Source: Dipteronia dyeriana (lineage: Eukaryota; Streptophyta; Magnoliopsida; Sapindales; Sapindaceae). From it: a DNA stretch of 64,000 nt. Position 1 is the first letter of the stretch, and every line of letters begins with the position of its first letter. This document shows, in pieces, positions 34,501 through 47,582 of this stretch. The stretch covers positions 54,722,597 through 54,786,596 of the forward strand of contig CM065303.1 of assembly GCA_032871835.1 (NCBI GenBank). Direction: 5' to 3'. The notes beneath the pieces are model-generated. The model was not told the DNA's origin, ran no database searches, and was given only the letters and a program-made list of their open reading frames with translations. The translations under genes were made by a program, and so were the position numbers.

Positions 34501-35552
34501 TCAAAAAATAAATAGCACTTTTTGGAGGTGACGTTTCAACACTGTCACTGCTTTAATAAATTATGTTTAAAATGCACTTATTATGGTGAACGGATAAAAA
34601 TACCCCCAATAATTATTTCATCAGAATCTTTCATTCATTTTTTACAGTGAGAGTTATGAAATAGAGAGAGAAAGTTTCGATTTAACTAAATCAAATTTTC
34701 TAAAAAAAATTCTCGATCCTTTGAAATATATTCTCGATCCGATCCTTTGAAAAAAATCTCGATCCTTTGAAAAAATTTCTCGATCCTTTGAAAAAAATCT
34801 CGATCATTTGAAAAATCTTCTCGATCCTTTGAAAATTCTTCTCGATCCTTTGAAAAATATTCTCGATTCGATCCTCTAAAAAATATTCTCGATCTTTTGA
34901 AAAAAAAATCTCGATCCTCTAAAAAATCTTCTCGATCATTTGACAAAAATTCTCGATCCTTTAAAAAATATTCTCGATCCTTTGGAAAAAAATCTCGATC
35001 CTTTGAAAAATATTCTTGATTCGATCCTTTGAAAAATATTCTCGATCCTTTGAAAAAAAATCTCGATCCTTTGAAAATTTTTTGATCCTTTGACAAATGT
35101 TCGATTCTTTCAAAAATAAGCTTGATCATATTATAAAAAAAGCTCTATTTGGCTACAAATATGTTCGATTTAACTAAACATTATTTTAAAAAATGAAATG
35201 ATCGATCCTTTGAAAAATAAAATATTCATACATGTCCATACAAAGATTGGATAACAAATCATAATGAATAGATACACTGTTAAACCACATATAAATACAT
35301 AAAAATATATAAACGAAGATCACAAATATAGGTTATCTTTTTGTGCAGAATCTGGAGAGAGACAAGTTTTTTGGAGAGAGAGATGAGTTATCGTTTTCAA
35401 AGTGTAGATGGAAATATAGTGGGATTAAAAAATAGATTATTTAAGGGCAATTTGAGTAGTTCACCATAATTGGTGCCTTTTAAACTTAAGTTATTAAAAC
35501 GGTGACATCACTGCAACACGTATAAAAAAAGGTGACATATTTCACCGTTTCC
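34501..35552. mobile_element. Long-TIR element B with a different minisatellite core
   Basis: Its ends belong to the same family as element A and fragment C: left TTTAATAAATTATGTTTAAA then ATGCAC; right, inverted, TTTAATAACTTAAGTTTAAA then GGCACC. The core is a CTCGATCCTTTGAAAAA array unrelated to the core of A. A 30-bp direct repeat (ATAATCAAAACTTG) lies just outside both ends. It is too long for a usual target duplication, so it may belong to an older repeat that was split. Confidence 0.78.
34708..35110. repeat. CTCGATCCTTTGAAAAA minisatellite
   Basis: About twenty units of 19-22 bp around TTCTCGATCCTTTGAAAAAT, with small variants (CTCGATCATTTG, CGATCCTCTAAA). The 147-codon open frame on the minus strand is simply this repeat translated. 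Confidence 0.9.
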
Positions 35553-36882
35553 ACTTATTAATTAACCACTTTATTATTCTATAATCAAAACTTGATAAAT
35601 TATCAATTAACCACTTTTAATATTTTTACTAAGCATCATTTTATATCAAAATTATAAAATAATCTGATTTTAACTTTTTAAAGATAATATCAAACTGATC
35701 CAAACACTACCACATGTATGTATTATATATAGGCACACTTTGCATCCGCATCGTCCTTCCTCTGACAATGAGCATGCTTGACTAAGAAATGAAGATGACA
35801 AATTACATGCTCTAAAGTAAACAAGCCATCTCTGATTATGAAATTCTTTGGATTCTATTACTATACATTATAAATTTTGTTGATGTCAAAAAAGAACCAT
35901 TTTTTTTTTATTTACGCTGCGATATTGTAATTATTCACTTTAAGAAATAAAATAGTACGATCTAATATATAAGAAATTAAAGTAGAATGAATAATAATAA
36001 AAAATAGAAATCATTTTTATTAACCTACTCATGTTATAATTTTTGTCCGGTGATTCAATGTATAGCAGTAACAAACAATTTTTGATTACTTAACAATTAT
36101 CAACCGAGACCAATGTTCATTTAACTCATGCTCGAGCAATTGCAATGTTCCAGAACTTTTGACTTTTATAAAGTCTTTCGGCATACCAATTACCAAAAAC
36201 ATTGATTTATATTTTATAGTCAAATAAAGAAATTCAAAGAAACATTAGGTACTCAACAAAAACCCAAAAGCGAAAACAAATTATAAATTAAAGTGCTCGT
36301 CATCTAAACACAACTCTGTTTTCTATTCACAAATCACATCAAGAATACCATTGATATCACCAAAAATGGGATCTAAAATAAGAGATGCAAAAAAATTCAA
36401 AATAATCAGAATTCATTTTATTTATAACATGTTATTGAAAAGAAAATTTACCCATAAATTGATGCTATCGAAAAATCTGCACCGAGTTTTGCAAAGCACA
36501 TAATAAATGCAATATGCGCTTTAAACCTAACTTTTTGCGTATAAACTACTAGAGATACTATCTTCTACCTATAAATAAAAATATACTTACAAGCGTTTAC
36601 AAGTGTGGAGCGGAGAGAGAGGACAGAAAGAGTTGAAAAAATATACTTTTATGATATTATTCTAAACTGTATCAACTAGTAATTATTACATCTTTTTTTT
36701 ACCACTCACTCCACAACTTTTACAACCCAAACATTTTATCAACTCATGCTTGAAAACCCACCACCCATTTTGTGAGGTAAATGCCCCTACTATTTAACCC
36801 AAAATGCTTCACTCACCCCAAATACACTAAAAATCAACTGCACCCATCATCAAATTACACTTTTCAAATGTTTCATGTATCA
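35553..36882. other. Intergenic DNA and 3' flank of the ANTH gene
   Basis: No gene on either strand. The part nearest 36882 is the downstream side of the minus-strand ANTH gene, so it should hold that gene's 3' untranslated region and poly(A) signals. The sequence alone does not fix the transcript end. Confidence 0.5.
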
Positions 36883-39800
36883 TTACAAAAGACCTGGTGT
36901 TCCGAAAGGATTGCTTGTTTGTGGATACGCAGCAGGATTTGCAGGAAATGCTGCACGCCCAGAATCGCCAAAAGGATTTGTCGGGCTCATCATCAAATGT
37001 TGTTGTGGCTGTGGCTGCAGCTGCGGGTGCTGGTAAGTAGGTTGGTATGGACCAAAAGGATTGGTATGCTGTTGACCCATTGTTGTCATTTGAACTGAAT
37101 GTGGGGGAGCAACGGCGTTTGACATGGAAAATGGATCATGTACCTCAAATGGATTTGGAGCTGGTGCTCCATACATAGGCTGCTGGGAAGCTCTGTATGC
37201 ACCTTCGTCATACAAACTGTTCAGAGTCAGGGAGTCCAGTCCACCAGCCTAACAATCAAAATGCTTCATTAAAAAAAACACAAACGCTTTTCTCGCTATT
37301 TTTAATAAACATGGTGATCTGGTTTTACTATTGTTTCATTCAGAATCTACCAAAGTGAATAATAAAACAAACTAATTCATCTGAAATACAGGAAACAAGT
37401 TCCCAAAATTAGAGATGTCAAAAATCATTTCAGTGACACTCCGTCAGACTTCAATCACAATAAATTATGAAAATGAATTTGGTATGCAAAAGTAACAAAC
37501 CCATAATGGAAACAACAGGAATGGCCTACCAGTTGTCGCTCATTAGCTGCAGAAATATCCGTACTTGGGGTAGTGACCAGGGCAAGTTCCCACCCAGTAG
37601 GATCAAAATCTTTTATCTGACCAGCACTAGAATCAAATGTTGAAGAAGCAGCACCTACAGAATACAGTTTCCACTTGGTGAAATAACAAGCAATAAAAAG
37701 TGTTGTAGTAACACAAATGGGAAAAGTCAGATGAGTGAATAAGAGTAAAAATAATGTTACCATGTTCGGCTGGAACTATGGCTAGAGCCAAGGCATTACT
37801 TTCCTCAATTGCAGATGCATTGGGTTCAGCATAACTCAATCCCTGAGCATGCCATAGTGTAAGCATGAAGAAATATGATAAAGAGCAGGGTTTTTTTTCT
37901 GATTCAAATCAAATGACTAATTTATCAAAACTGATAATGAACAGATTACCAGCAGATCTCCAGTATCCACGTTGTTTTGAGGAGGAGGGGTTGGAGTAGG
38001 AGGCACAACGTCAACATCAGAGGAAGTAACATCCTCTGTAGGTGGTGGAAGCTCAGGTTCATCACTAGGTATATTAGCATCTTCCGAAGGACATTCTTCT
38101 GGTCTGTATGTCAATTGAAGCTGTTTGAAATGATCATAAATCAGTTCCATGGCATATAGATTCTTAAAATAATAAATTATTTCAAGGCAAATTGGATGTC
38201 AATCAAACAGCAAAGCTACCTAATTAGAACTAATATGATATAAAGGTAATCGACTTCTACTTCACCATAACTCCAAAATGGAATCAGCTAAATAAATCGT
38301 TTTTCTCTAATACAGCTCCATCAGGGGGTATAATCTCAGTCATGATAGTAAGTTATCATGTCCTATCTAACAGCCTTTTCTACCTCGTCTTTTTAATTCT
38401 TTTTTGTAGAAGTGACCTTCGTTCTCATTACACAAAAGTTAAATCAGATTACTTCCTTGTGGGAAATATACTTAATTTTTGTTCCACAAAGCAAAATTAT
38501 CTTAAGCAATTTCCAATCATCATCCATTTTTTTGCTAAAATGAATTAAAAGAAAACCAACATAAAACTAGAAGCAAGTTTGTCAACAATATGATAAATCA
38601 CAAATAATAAAATTTGTACTGACCAATGGTTCACTTGGGACATTAACCACACGGGGTGCCTCTCTTATATACTCTTCCATTGTCGTAAGAAAGGATTGTG
38701 GCGGCTGGAAAAAGGCAAACAAAGAATTAACAAAAATAATGAGAATGATGTAAAACCAACAAAAACATTCAATCACTGCGATTAGCCTCAATACCTCTCT
38801 CAGAACAGGAAACTGGAAATTCCTAGCTAGTTCCAATCCTTTACAAACATCATAGAAATCAGAAAGACTCCCTGCCTGTAGCAAAAACCCAAATGCTATG
38901 TCAGCATACAACTTACAAGGTCATTCATAATTATTGACATTTAAAACATACCATGTAAAAGCTTTCAACAATATATTCAACTCAAAAATTAGGTTTTGAA
39001 ACATAAAATGCACCACATCACCTGCTGGCCAGCTCGTTTATAGATCTCAAGGGCATTAATAGCTTCATGTCTTGGCATCTCAAAGAACTGAAAAGAAATC
39101 AAAGCTTATCGCCAAACAGATAAAAACTATAAATAGTATCTTGCTAAAGCAACATAATTCTAGCATAAATGGCCACTCCGGTTACCTTATCAACAAGATT
39201 GATGATTCCATCATTAATAGAGCAGTAAATTTTGAAGCTCTCTTTCAACACCTGAAAATTGCATGAATAAACAAGGTAAAAAAATATATTTAAATAAAGT
39301 TCTTAATCGGTTTAAAATTTTCTTTGCATAAATCTCCAGTACGGGAAAGAGGAAGTTGTTTTGCATCAAAAGGGAGGGAAAGAGCAGAGGAAGATTGGCA
39401 AACCAGCAAGAATGAATTGGGGGTACAAAATTCTTTGTTTTAACATATATTATTGATTTCATACACAAATATAAGCAAATTACAAGAAACTGATGGAAAA
39501 CATGAGTTGTGTCTTCTAGTAGCATGCACTGCAACCTTTATTACCCACATATGGGAAGCATTCATTCAAGCTTCAGTTTTGCAAACACACACCACCCCAA
39601 TCGCCTAAACTATTTATTCTAGTCCTGAATTGGCAGGATGCTTGGTTTATTAAATTGTTTACAATAGGTCTAGTTTTTTCATGGACATGATTAAGCAAAC
39701 AGGTGATGCAATAATCTATTTATAAATCGCTGGACGGATTAAAAACTCGGTCCGCGAGGAATGACTACTTATCTTCAGATGGTTGTTGTGCTCATAAACA

Positions 39801-42800
39801 TGGAGAGATAGAAGGATATAAAATAATAATAATAATAATAACTTGAGTTGATAAAAGGAAAAGTACCAATCTTGAATTTAACAAAAAGAAGTTAAAGAAG
39901 TTTTAATAAAGCAAGTTTCTTTATCTTTTATACCTGTACAGCGACCCTTTGTAAATTTGGTACATCATGTACAGTTGTACACTGTTCATTTAAGCACTTG
40001 ATGAAAGGTCACACCCTTAATTTAACAAAAGGGAAGCAAAATTACATCTTAATGATCAGATTATAGATTAATTTCTCCTCAGAAGACTGGAATTTATATT
40101 AAAAAGTAAAAGATAGCACTGACACCTATTCTCAATAAGATTACTAATTTTATACTTGTTTTATTTAATCATGTAAATAGTAGTCAATCAACATAAATTA
40201 GGGGGGAAATCAAAAAGCTTACATTGGAATTGAAAAAAGAAAAAGATCTTGACAGACCATAGTAAATGCAAGAAACAAATTTTGTACAGGCCATGATTTT
40301 AAACAAGAAAAAGAAAAGGACTGCAGACTTACCAGAGCCAGAGCATACTGTATAACGTAATTATGAACAGCTGCACCTTCTGGCTGAAAAGACAAAATTA
40401 TGGGCTATTTATTCAAATGTACTAATATCAACAAGAATTTCCACATAGTGAGGCCTTCTCATATAAGGTGCAACTTCACTTTATAAAATAATCCCCTTCC
40501 TCTTTTGCACTAAAAGATAAAATTGGATACACTAAAAGAAAAACACTGTCGTTGTCTTTCTGTGATTTGAAAACACTAAAAGAAGGACCTTACTTTATAG
40601 AGTGAGGTGCAACTTTACTAGAGAATTTCTATATACAAATCCGTGTGCAAGGAAGAAACATCAAGAGTAAGAAATTTCCAAAATGAAGAATTGTTTTACA
40701 GCAGATATTTGTATTCATGATTATGGAAGAAATTATCATTCAACAAGATTTAAAATGTTACCTGGCAACCAACAAGACGATGCAGCAGCTGCTGCAAAGC
40801 AGGCAGCTGCTCCAACAGTTCTTCACTGTCCAAATCCCTGGTTCTGCTGTAACCCTGCTCGTTGAAAAGAAGACAGTGAAAACGCTTGAATACACAAAGA
40901 TCAAAACCAACTACGCCTAAATACGTCAGCACAACAAACAAAAAAAATTCCAACAAGGCAAGAAAAATTTTGGTGTCTTATATGCAACTGATACTTTCTT
41001 ATCATGAGTCATGAGAGTCAGTTTGATTACAGAAATTACAGAGAGATTGAGTATAACAGGGAAAGACTATGGAGGAAATAAGTGTGAGATAGTTCTTGGT
41101 TAAAAACTGACAATGGTTCTCGTTTTTAGTAGAGCTATAGTGTATACAAATGAACAATAAATTGTGATGCTTCTAGTTAAGAAGCACATTATTACCATTC
41201 TAGAAAAATAATAATAAGACCCTTCAAATATCAAATTAATCATGTTTACAGTAACCACAAAACTTTTGTAGTTTTCGAATTTGCCACACTTAACATGGGA
41301 ATTGGGATTATAGGAGTCTTTTAGCCAAGATATAGTCTCCAATTTTCAAGTGATGTTAAAAGTTTGTGCAAGGTTCCAAGTAACAGTGTTAAAATTCTGA
41401 TAAATAACACTAACATGATCCTTTAAATATATGAATAAACAATGCCCATTCCATAATCACAAAATGACAAGGCTGTTGGATCTACCATGTTGTACTTGGG
41501 ATTTTGGCTTAGATTAGGAGCCTCTTAGCGGCATTTTTCCTATCTCTGAATAAATAGCCATTTTAGAAACAATTTTTAACCTAAGGCCAAAATAACTGCT
41601 ATCAAGAATAGGACAAGTTTCAAATGTGGTAACAGAACTTATGCAAATTGATATTAAAAGTGTTTAAGAACTTAAATTAGAAATTGTACTCTTAAAAGAG
41701 TATTCCTCTTATGGATGTAGAAGAGCGGATCACCAAAAACAGTTAATAAATATATTAAATCAATATTTGAACAGTTTAACCAAAATCAAATTCTTATTTT
41801 CATTCTAGCACTCCCTCTTATGTTCTTTCTCAGGCACATGTAATTGCCATTAACTTTTATTTCCTTGTACCTATTTTAACAGAGATGGTGTAATCATAAA
41901 TTTGGGAATGTACCTTATCCTCCCCTTGGACAGGTCTTGGAAGACGCTCAGATTCAATGTCGTACTTTAAAATCCTGAAACATTCGAGTCGCTCCTCCAA
42001 AAACAGTGCATATGTACGTACCCATGCTGAGCAATCCCAGGCTAAATGAAAAATAGAAATTAATGTTAAAAAGACAGAATTTCCATATTTATGCATAAAT
42101 AAGCACCACACACACAACTTTGTTTGATCCTACAGTAACTACAGGCACTGCAATCAAATTATATTAACGAGGATAAGAAAAGGTTAAAAAAAAGATGAGG
42201 GCATCTAAATTCACCAATTGGGCTTGAATCATCCTTAAAATTAGAAAGTTGAAGAATACGTCCTCTCTGTTGGAAATTCAGAAGTTCTTCTCTAAAAGTA
42301 GGATCACCTTCCCTCAACGTCCTATGAATAACTATCAGTGTTTTTAAAGCAACCTGTTGAACCACAAGCAAGAGTGTATTATAAGCATGTTTGTCTGCAT
42401 GAAATGATGAAAGGAAAATATAGTCGCTGGCAATAACTAAAGCATCAATTCAACGTATTTACCCTTTTGTATATATCAAACTTATGAAATAATGTTCATT
42501 AGAACAAGAAAAATAAAAAAATGGATTACAAGATCAGAAAAGCATCAAAAGGCCAATGAACACTCAGCCACTTCTAGTTCTTTCCACATTGCCAATAAGA
42601 AACCCAAAAACAATACCTGACCCTTTTAAAAAAAAAAAAATTGAGCAGCAAACCCCAGAGAAAACTGTCAAAGTAACACTTCAGTTGTCAACTTCTAAAT
42701 AAACCATCCCTCCTACCACCAGGCCAGCACCCAACCACAGACACAACAGGAAGAAAAGGCTGTAACAAATATGGACAATACAGATACAGTCACACTAGAT

Positions 42801-44462
42801 CCAACCAGTGACCAAGCAACACAGGATCAAGAAAAACCAAGTTTAGTTTGCTTACAAATGAATTGAATTATCATTTACATGAGTATATTTTTCCTTTAGA
42901 AGCAAAAAAGTGAAAAAGAAAATCATCATCACTTGAACAGGAACCTTAGTTCAGATTCAGATTACCCAGAAAAACTGAACACCAACCAAAACAGAACCCT
43001 TTGGAGAGACAATGACTCAGCCACTGGAAAAGTTCATTAAGAATGCCAACTACAGACCCAGGGTCGATTTGCACCTTATCTAGGATCACGGAGGGTAAAT
43101 GTGCACAGGAAGAGTCAATTTGACAGTCTACATTTCACCTTCGGAAAACACAGACATACTTTATGCATTTCCTATTCAAAGCTAATCCTTGCCATAATTA
43201 TTTGTAGCTTCTAACAAATAGCCGATGCGCAGTCCAATCATGCATGAGAAACCAGGATCCGATACAGTAATATTAATAGGTTTCCTTGTGTGCAAATTCA
43301 AATTATGAAACTTTGCAAATATTATAGATTATTTTCCTTGTGTGAGAGGACAGATTATGGTTCAATGACTTCACAAAATGGTTTATTTAGGTATTAAGTC
43401 TTTCATCACCCATCATTCACTTAGAAACAAAAGGAAAGAAAGAAAACACATACAAAGATATAAACAAAAGAAAATATGGGAAATGTTTGAATAGTTTCAT
43501 TTGATAACCCAAAAATCCCCCACCCACGTCGTGAATTTGAATTCCAAAATGGAGGCCCTCGCCAAACCCCACAATCCACAATGTATGGAAAATAGGAAAC
43601 TTGTGGCATTTCTCAGGAATCAAACGTCACATAAACACTTAACGCAACAATGCTCAAAATATCTACTCACATGCAATAAGAAATAAAATACTACAATCAT
43701 GACTTTCGCTAACATTATTATGATGCAACAAATCTTTCGAGTAAGAACTATTTTTAGAGCCTCATATTATGTTGAATTGGACACTAGCTTGTATAAATAT
43801 TGCATTTACAATTGCAATAAGCAAATTCAAGTGTAGATAGCAATTTCAATCACTACAAACATTCATGTAGATCTGCATACACAAAATAACAACATTGAAA
43901 CAAGGATTGAACAAGAAAGAACAACAACTATATACTAAAACAAAAAAAACCAAAAAAAAAAAAAAAAAAAGAAGCCCAAATTTAACACAATATCATCAAA
44001 TGATAAATGTTATAACATACCGTCCAATTATGCGTTTTTGCCAATCGACGGGCAAGGGCATGAATGCAATACGCAACATCAGCCCGAGGCCGAATTGCTG
44101 ATGTGGCAACCAAGATTTCTGCAACAAATTTCATTTTTTTTTATTATGACAAAAACAAAATTAAATCGGATCTATAAATATTTTCTTCTTTTAAAAAAAA
44201 AAAAAAAAAAAAACTCACTTCTGAGGTGTCTCTCTTTGGGCGGACACTCGACGTGGTTAGTAGCTTTGACTATGGCCACATCCATGTCCTAATTATAGGA
44301 AAAACCAAATCAAATTAGAAAAAAAAAAAAAACGGAACCGAATCGAATCTAAGAGAGAAACGAAAACAGTACCGCATAGTCGCTGTTGACGTGAGCGAGA
44401 CCGACTTTGGTGGAGTCTTTGAGAGCGCCATAAGCTTTCCTCCATGTCTGTAGCGTTCCCAT
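36883..44462 (-). CDS. ANTH-domain clathrin assembly protein (AP180/PICALM type), 568 aa
   Basis: Clathrin-coat adaptor acting in endocytosis. By family it binds PtdIns(4,5)P2 and clathrin and recruits cargo such as VAMP-type SNAREs. Fifteen minus-strand exons fit together with GT/AG borders and consistent phases: 44462-44373, 44288-44219, 44118-44021, 42353-42215, 42041-41914, 40854-40762, 40383-40333, 39251-39186, 39087-39022, 38875-38795, 38704-38624, 38120-37950, 37842-37761, 37654-37530, 37248-36883. The protein begins [20 protein letters not shown]. The ANTH lipid-binding motif [14 protein letters not shown] is at residues 38-51. The C-terminal half has a DLL motif (about 376-378), a DPF at 485 and four NPF tripeptides (479, 510, 538, 560), the binding signals for clathrin, AP-2 and EH-domain proteins. 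It most resembles Arabidopsis At2g01600/At1g14910 from memory. No break is seen, so this looks like a working gene. Intron 3 is 1.67 kb. Confidence 0.95.
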
Positions 44463-44660
44463 TATGTAAGGCAATTGTTCTTCTTCTTCTTCGTCTTCTC
44501 CGCTCAGATCGGCGTCTCTGTTGGATTTGATGCCGTGGTATTACGTGGAGATGATGCCTTGTTTTTCTCTCTTTGTTTGGATTCTCTGCCTGTGATTTCG
44601 AAGACTACAGATACAGAGAGAGAGAGGAAAAGAAGAATTGATCAAGCAGCCTGCAAAAAA
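44463..44660 (-). promoter_or_regulatory. Likely 5' untranslated region of the ANTH gene
   Basis: Reading upstream from the ATG on the minus strand, there is a purine run (GAAGAAGAAGAAGAAC) and further up a (CT)n stretch, CCTCTCTCTCTCTG. Both are common in plant leaders and core promoters. An upstream ATG-free stretch directly before GCCTTACATAATGG supports the chosen start. The transcription start cannot be placed from sequence alone. Confidence 0.5.
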
Positions 44661-45284
44661 TGGTAACTTTTAATTCTTTCATTTTTTTTTTATTTTTTTT
44701 TTTTATAATTATTTTTTTATGCTAATAATATTTGTGTCTTGGCGGACCCCCTTTCGGTACTCGTCATCGTCTCGTTATTATTTTCAGTCATTTATCGGCT
44801 GGACACATTTACCCCTGCTTTGAAAGATTTAAGTGTGCGTTTAAATATAATTAAATCCAAAAGATTTTATATGTTAATTTCTTAAATTGATATCCATCCT
44901 ATTAAAATTGTTTTTTTTTAAATAAAAAATAATTTGACACCAATTCGGTCAAGGACTCAAGGGTGAAGGGTCCTATTGGATTTACGATATGCAATGCTGT
45001 GAAACGATTCGAAATGTGACTCCCATTATTGAGGAAGAATATCTCGGATCACCCCATATTTATAATTTCGTGGATAAATATTAAACTCAAACATGTATCA
45101 TAAAAGTGAAGAGGAGAAATATACAACTACTTTCTTAAGAGTGTATGCACTCGTTAAAATTGATTTTGAGTCTAAGGGTCCAATGGGACTTACGAAATTA
45201 ACTACTACAGAATGGTTTTAATTTTTTTTAAAGGGTTTTCTTGATATAATCGCAATATATGTAGTAATAGATAAAAAAAAATGT
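44661..45284. other. AT-rich upstream flank, no gene
   Basis: Poly-T runs, then A/T-rich sequence. The block AGGACTCAAGGGTGAAGG (about 44952) resembles TGAGTCTAAGGGTCCAATGG (about 45167), suggesting a diverged local duplication. No coding region. Confidence 0.4.
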
Positions 45285-45570
45285 AATAATATGTTATGTC
45301 ACATAAAAATAAAATAAATTATTTATTTATTTTATAACATGTTTATGGTCATATAAAAATAACAAGTTATTTATTTAATAACATGTTTACGGTCACACAA
45401 AAGTAAAACAAGTTATTTATTTAATAACATGTTTACGGTCACACAAAATTTAAAAATTATATTTATTTTACAACATATTTATGGTCACACAATAATAAAA
45501 TAATTTTTTTTACAACATGTTTATGGTCATACAAAAATAAAACAAATTATTTATTTTTCAAAACATCTTC
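45285..45570. repeat. About 54-bp tandem repeat
   Basis: Five to six units around AACATGTTTATGGTCACACA then AAAATAAAACAAATTATTTA. Two neighbouring units near 45380-45445 share AACATGTTTACGGTCACACA exactly. Confidence 0.85.
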
Positions 45571-45836
45571 GATATTCATTCAAGTTCTTTCTAGTAATTT
45601 TGTACAATCATAACACTTTTTAATTAAAGTTTACCAAATGCATTGAAATTGATTTTGGTTCTCACAACACTTTTAAAAATTAGTTTATAAAACTCAATTG
45701 ATTCCTTTTATAGCAAATTCAAAAGCAATTCTCCCCATAGTAAAACCAAAAGCAATTCTCCGTACAAAACAGAATGCAAAACTAAGTCTTCGATATGAAG
45801 TACAAATAATTTCATGTTTCTTAATTATGGTTTGTT

Positions 45837-46575
45837 TCATAAATTTACTAAAATATTTAGAAAATTTAGTAAAAATGCCCCTTTTGGAGCTTAAATTGCA
45901 CAATTACCCCACGTAGGTAAAAGTTGCAACAATACCCTAACTTTCCTAAAATACCCTCACTTTAATAATAACAATCATTTTTTTTTCTTTTGGATGCATA
46001 CAAATGTTAGAGAATTTTATATGAAGGGGTGACAATATGAGTATTGAAAAAAAATACTATTTTCTTTCCTCACAGTCCAATATTGATATAAAAAAACATG
46101 TATAAAACAATTAGATCAATATTTTTGGTGGAATTGAAAATGTGCCTCAGGTCAAGGGTGACTCGATATTGGGTCACCCCTAACCCGAAACACTTAAAAA
46201 TGTGTTTCAGGACAGGGGTGACCCCTTACCCTGAATATATTTTCAATTCCACCAAAAGGGCAAAAATCCTTATCTAAAATTGGTATACATGTTATTTCTA
46301 TAAATGTATGGATTGTGAGGAAAGAAAATAGTAAAAAAAAAAACATTACTCACCTTGTCACCACTTCATTTAAAATTTTCCAACATTTTTATGCATCCGA
46401 AAGAAGAAGAAAAAGATGAAGAGAAATATGGTGGTTATTATTAAAATGAGGGTATCTTGGAAACACTAGGGCATTGCTGCATCTTTTTGCCTACATGGGA
46501 TAATTATAAAATTTATAATTTTTATGCTTCAAAAAGTTGCATTTTTACTAAAATCCCATATATTTATCAAAAGTA
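45837..46575. mobile_element. Foldback element E, about 0.74 kb
   Basis: Almost the whole element is one inverted repeat. Left arm blocks such as TTAGTAAAAATGC, ATACCCTCACTTTAATAATA, GGATGCATACAAATGTT and ACTATTTTCTTTCCTCACA all recur inverted in the right arm. Even the centre pairs (TGGTGGAATTGAAAATGTG with ATTTTCAATTCCACCA). The arms are about 300 bp each. No coding sequence. It would form a very long hairpin if transcribed. Confidence 0.9.
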
Positions 46576-46856
46576 CAAATAAATTTGTTTTGTAAAACTT
46601 GATTATTATTATTAGTATGGTGTCGATATTATCACCCATAAATATGATTTGTGAACCCATATTTTATTAAAATTTTAATTACAAAAAATATCCCAATACA
46701 ATTTACCAATAAGAAAAATTTACTTCAATGAAAAATAAACTAAATATGTACACCCATTAATTTCACTCACCATATCTTTGACTATTACTTTTTATTAAAA
46801 ATATATATATTATGATAAAACCTAATTCTAATTGAACCCTAATTCTATTTCATAGT
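46576..46856. other. AT-rich spacer
   Basis: Only A/T-rich sequence between the foldback element and the next MITE; nothing recognised. Confidence 0.4.
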
Positions 46857-46859
46857 TTA

Positions 46860-47324
46860 CACTATGTTTGGTTTGATGGAATATTAGAGAAAGGAAAGGA
46901 AATGATTTAAATGGATTTATATTATTTTGTTTGAATTGTTAAATGAGAGAAAAAAGAAAGAAAGGAAACAACAGGAAATTGAAGAAAAAGGAGGGAATAA
47001 TTTCTTATTATTTCACCCAATTTGGTTTCTACCAAAATTTAAGAGGAAAATGAAAGAAAAGGAATCCAAAATTATAGATTTTTTCAATATCTGAAAACTA
47101 ACCCTATTAATATTGGGTATTTATGTTGTTGAAAGAATGTATTTTCATAAATAGAGTAAAATGAATTCGTTTATTTCTCCCATCCAGATAAGATTAATTT
47201 CATTTCCTTACTTTTATATTATAATCGTCTAAATAACAATCATTAAAAACACTTTCTCTTCCTTTCCTTTTCTTATTTAGCTTTCGTTCCCTTTCTCTCA
47301 TATTCTACAGATCAAAACAGAGTG
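46860..47324. mobile_element. Tourist-like MITE, second family member
   Basis: The left end is CACTATGTTTGG after TTA, and the next bases (TTTGATGGAAT) match the other end of the copy at 8660-9137 when inverted. The right end is worn (ATCAAAACAGAGTG). The interior has the same purine-rich and pyrimidine-rich halves (GAAAGGAAAGGAAATG; CCTTTCCTTTTC). Confidence 0.75.
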
Positions 47325-47471
47325 ATACAGCGTGTTGGGTTTTCCAATTCTCCCATCAAATGATGGCATTTCATCGGTCTTTTTCCTTAGTTCAACAAAT
47401 CTTTTTTACAGCAAAATAGATCTAGTATTAGTTTTTTTTTTCCATACAATATTTTGAGAAATTTAAGGTGG

Positions 47472-47582
47472 GTTTGGAAGTGCTTCTATAGAAAATGCTT
47501 TGTGCAAACAAAGCCTTTGGTAAAACACTACAAAATAGATTCAATAATGCTTTTGGTGATAAAAAAAAAAGCACTTCCAACT
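47472..47582. mobile_element. Small MITE, about 0.11 kb
   Basis: Starts GTTTGGAAGTGCTT and ends AAGCACTTCCAAC, a near-perfect inverted repeat of a type common among plant MITEs. No target duplication could be settled. Confidence 0.6.

Noticed and set aside
34686..35129. 147-codon open frame on the minus strand
   Set aside because: It is the CTCGATCCTTTGAAAAA minisatellite translated; the residues repeat FKGSR/SKDRE-like words with the array period.
36781..37098. 105-codon frame on the plus strand
   Set aside because: It is antisense to the last exon of the ANTH gene, whose sense frame is well conserved.
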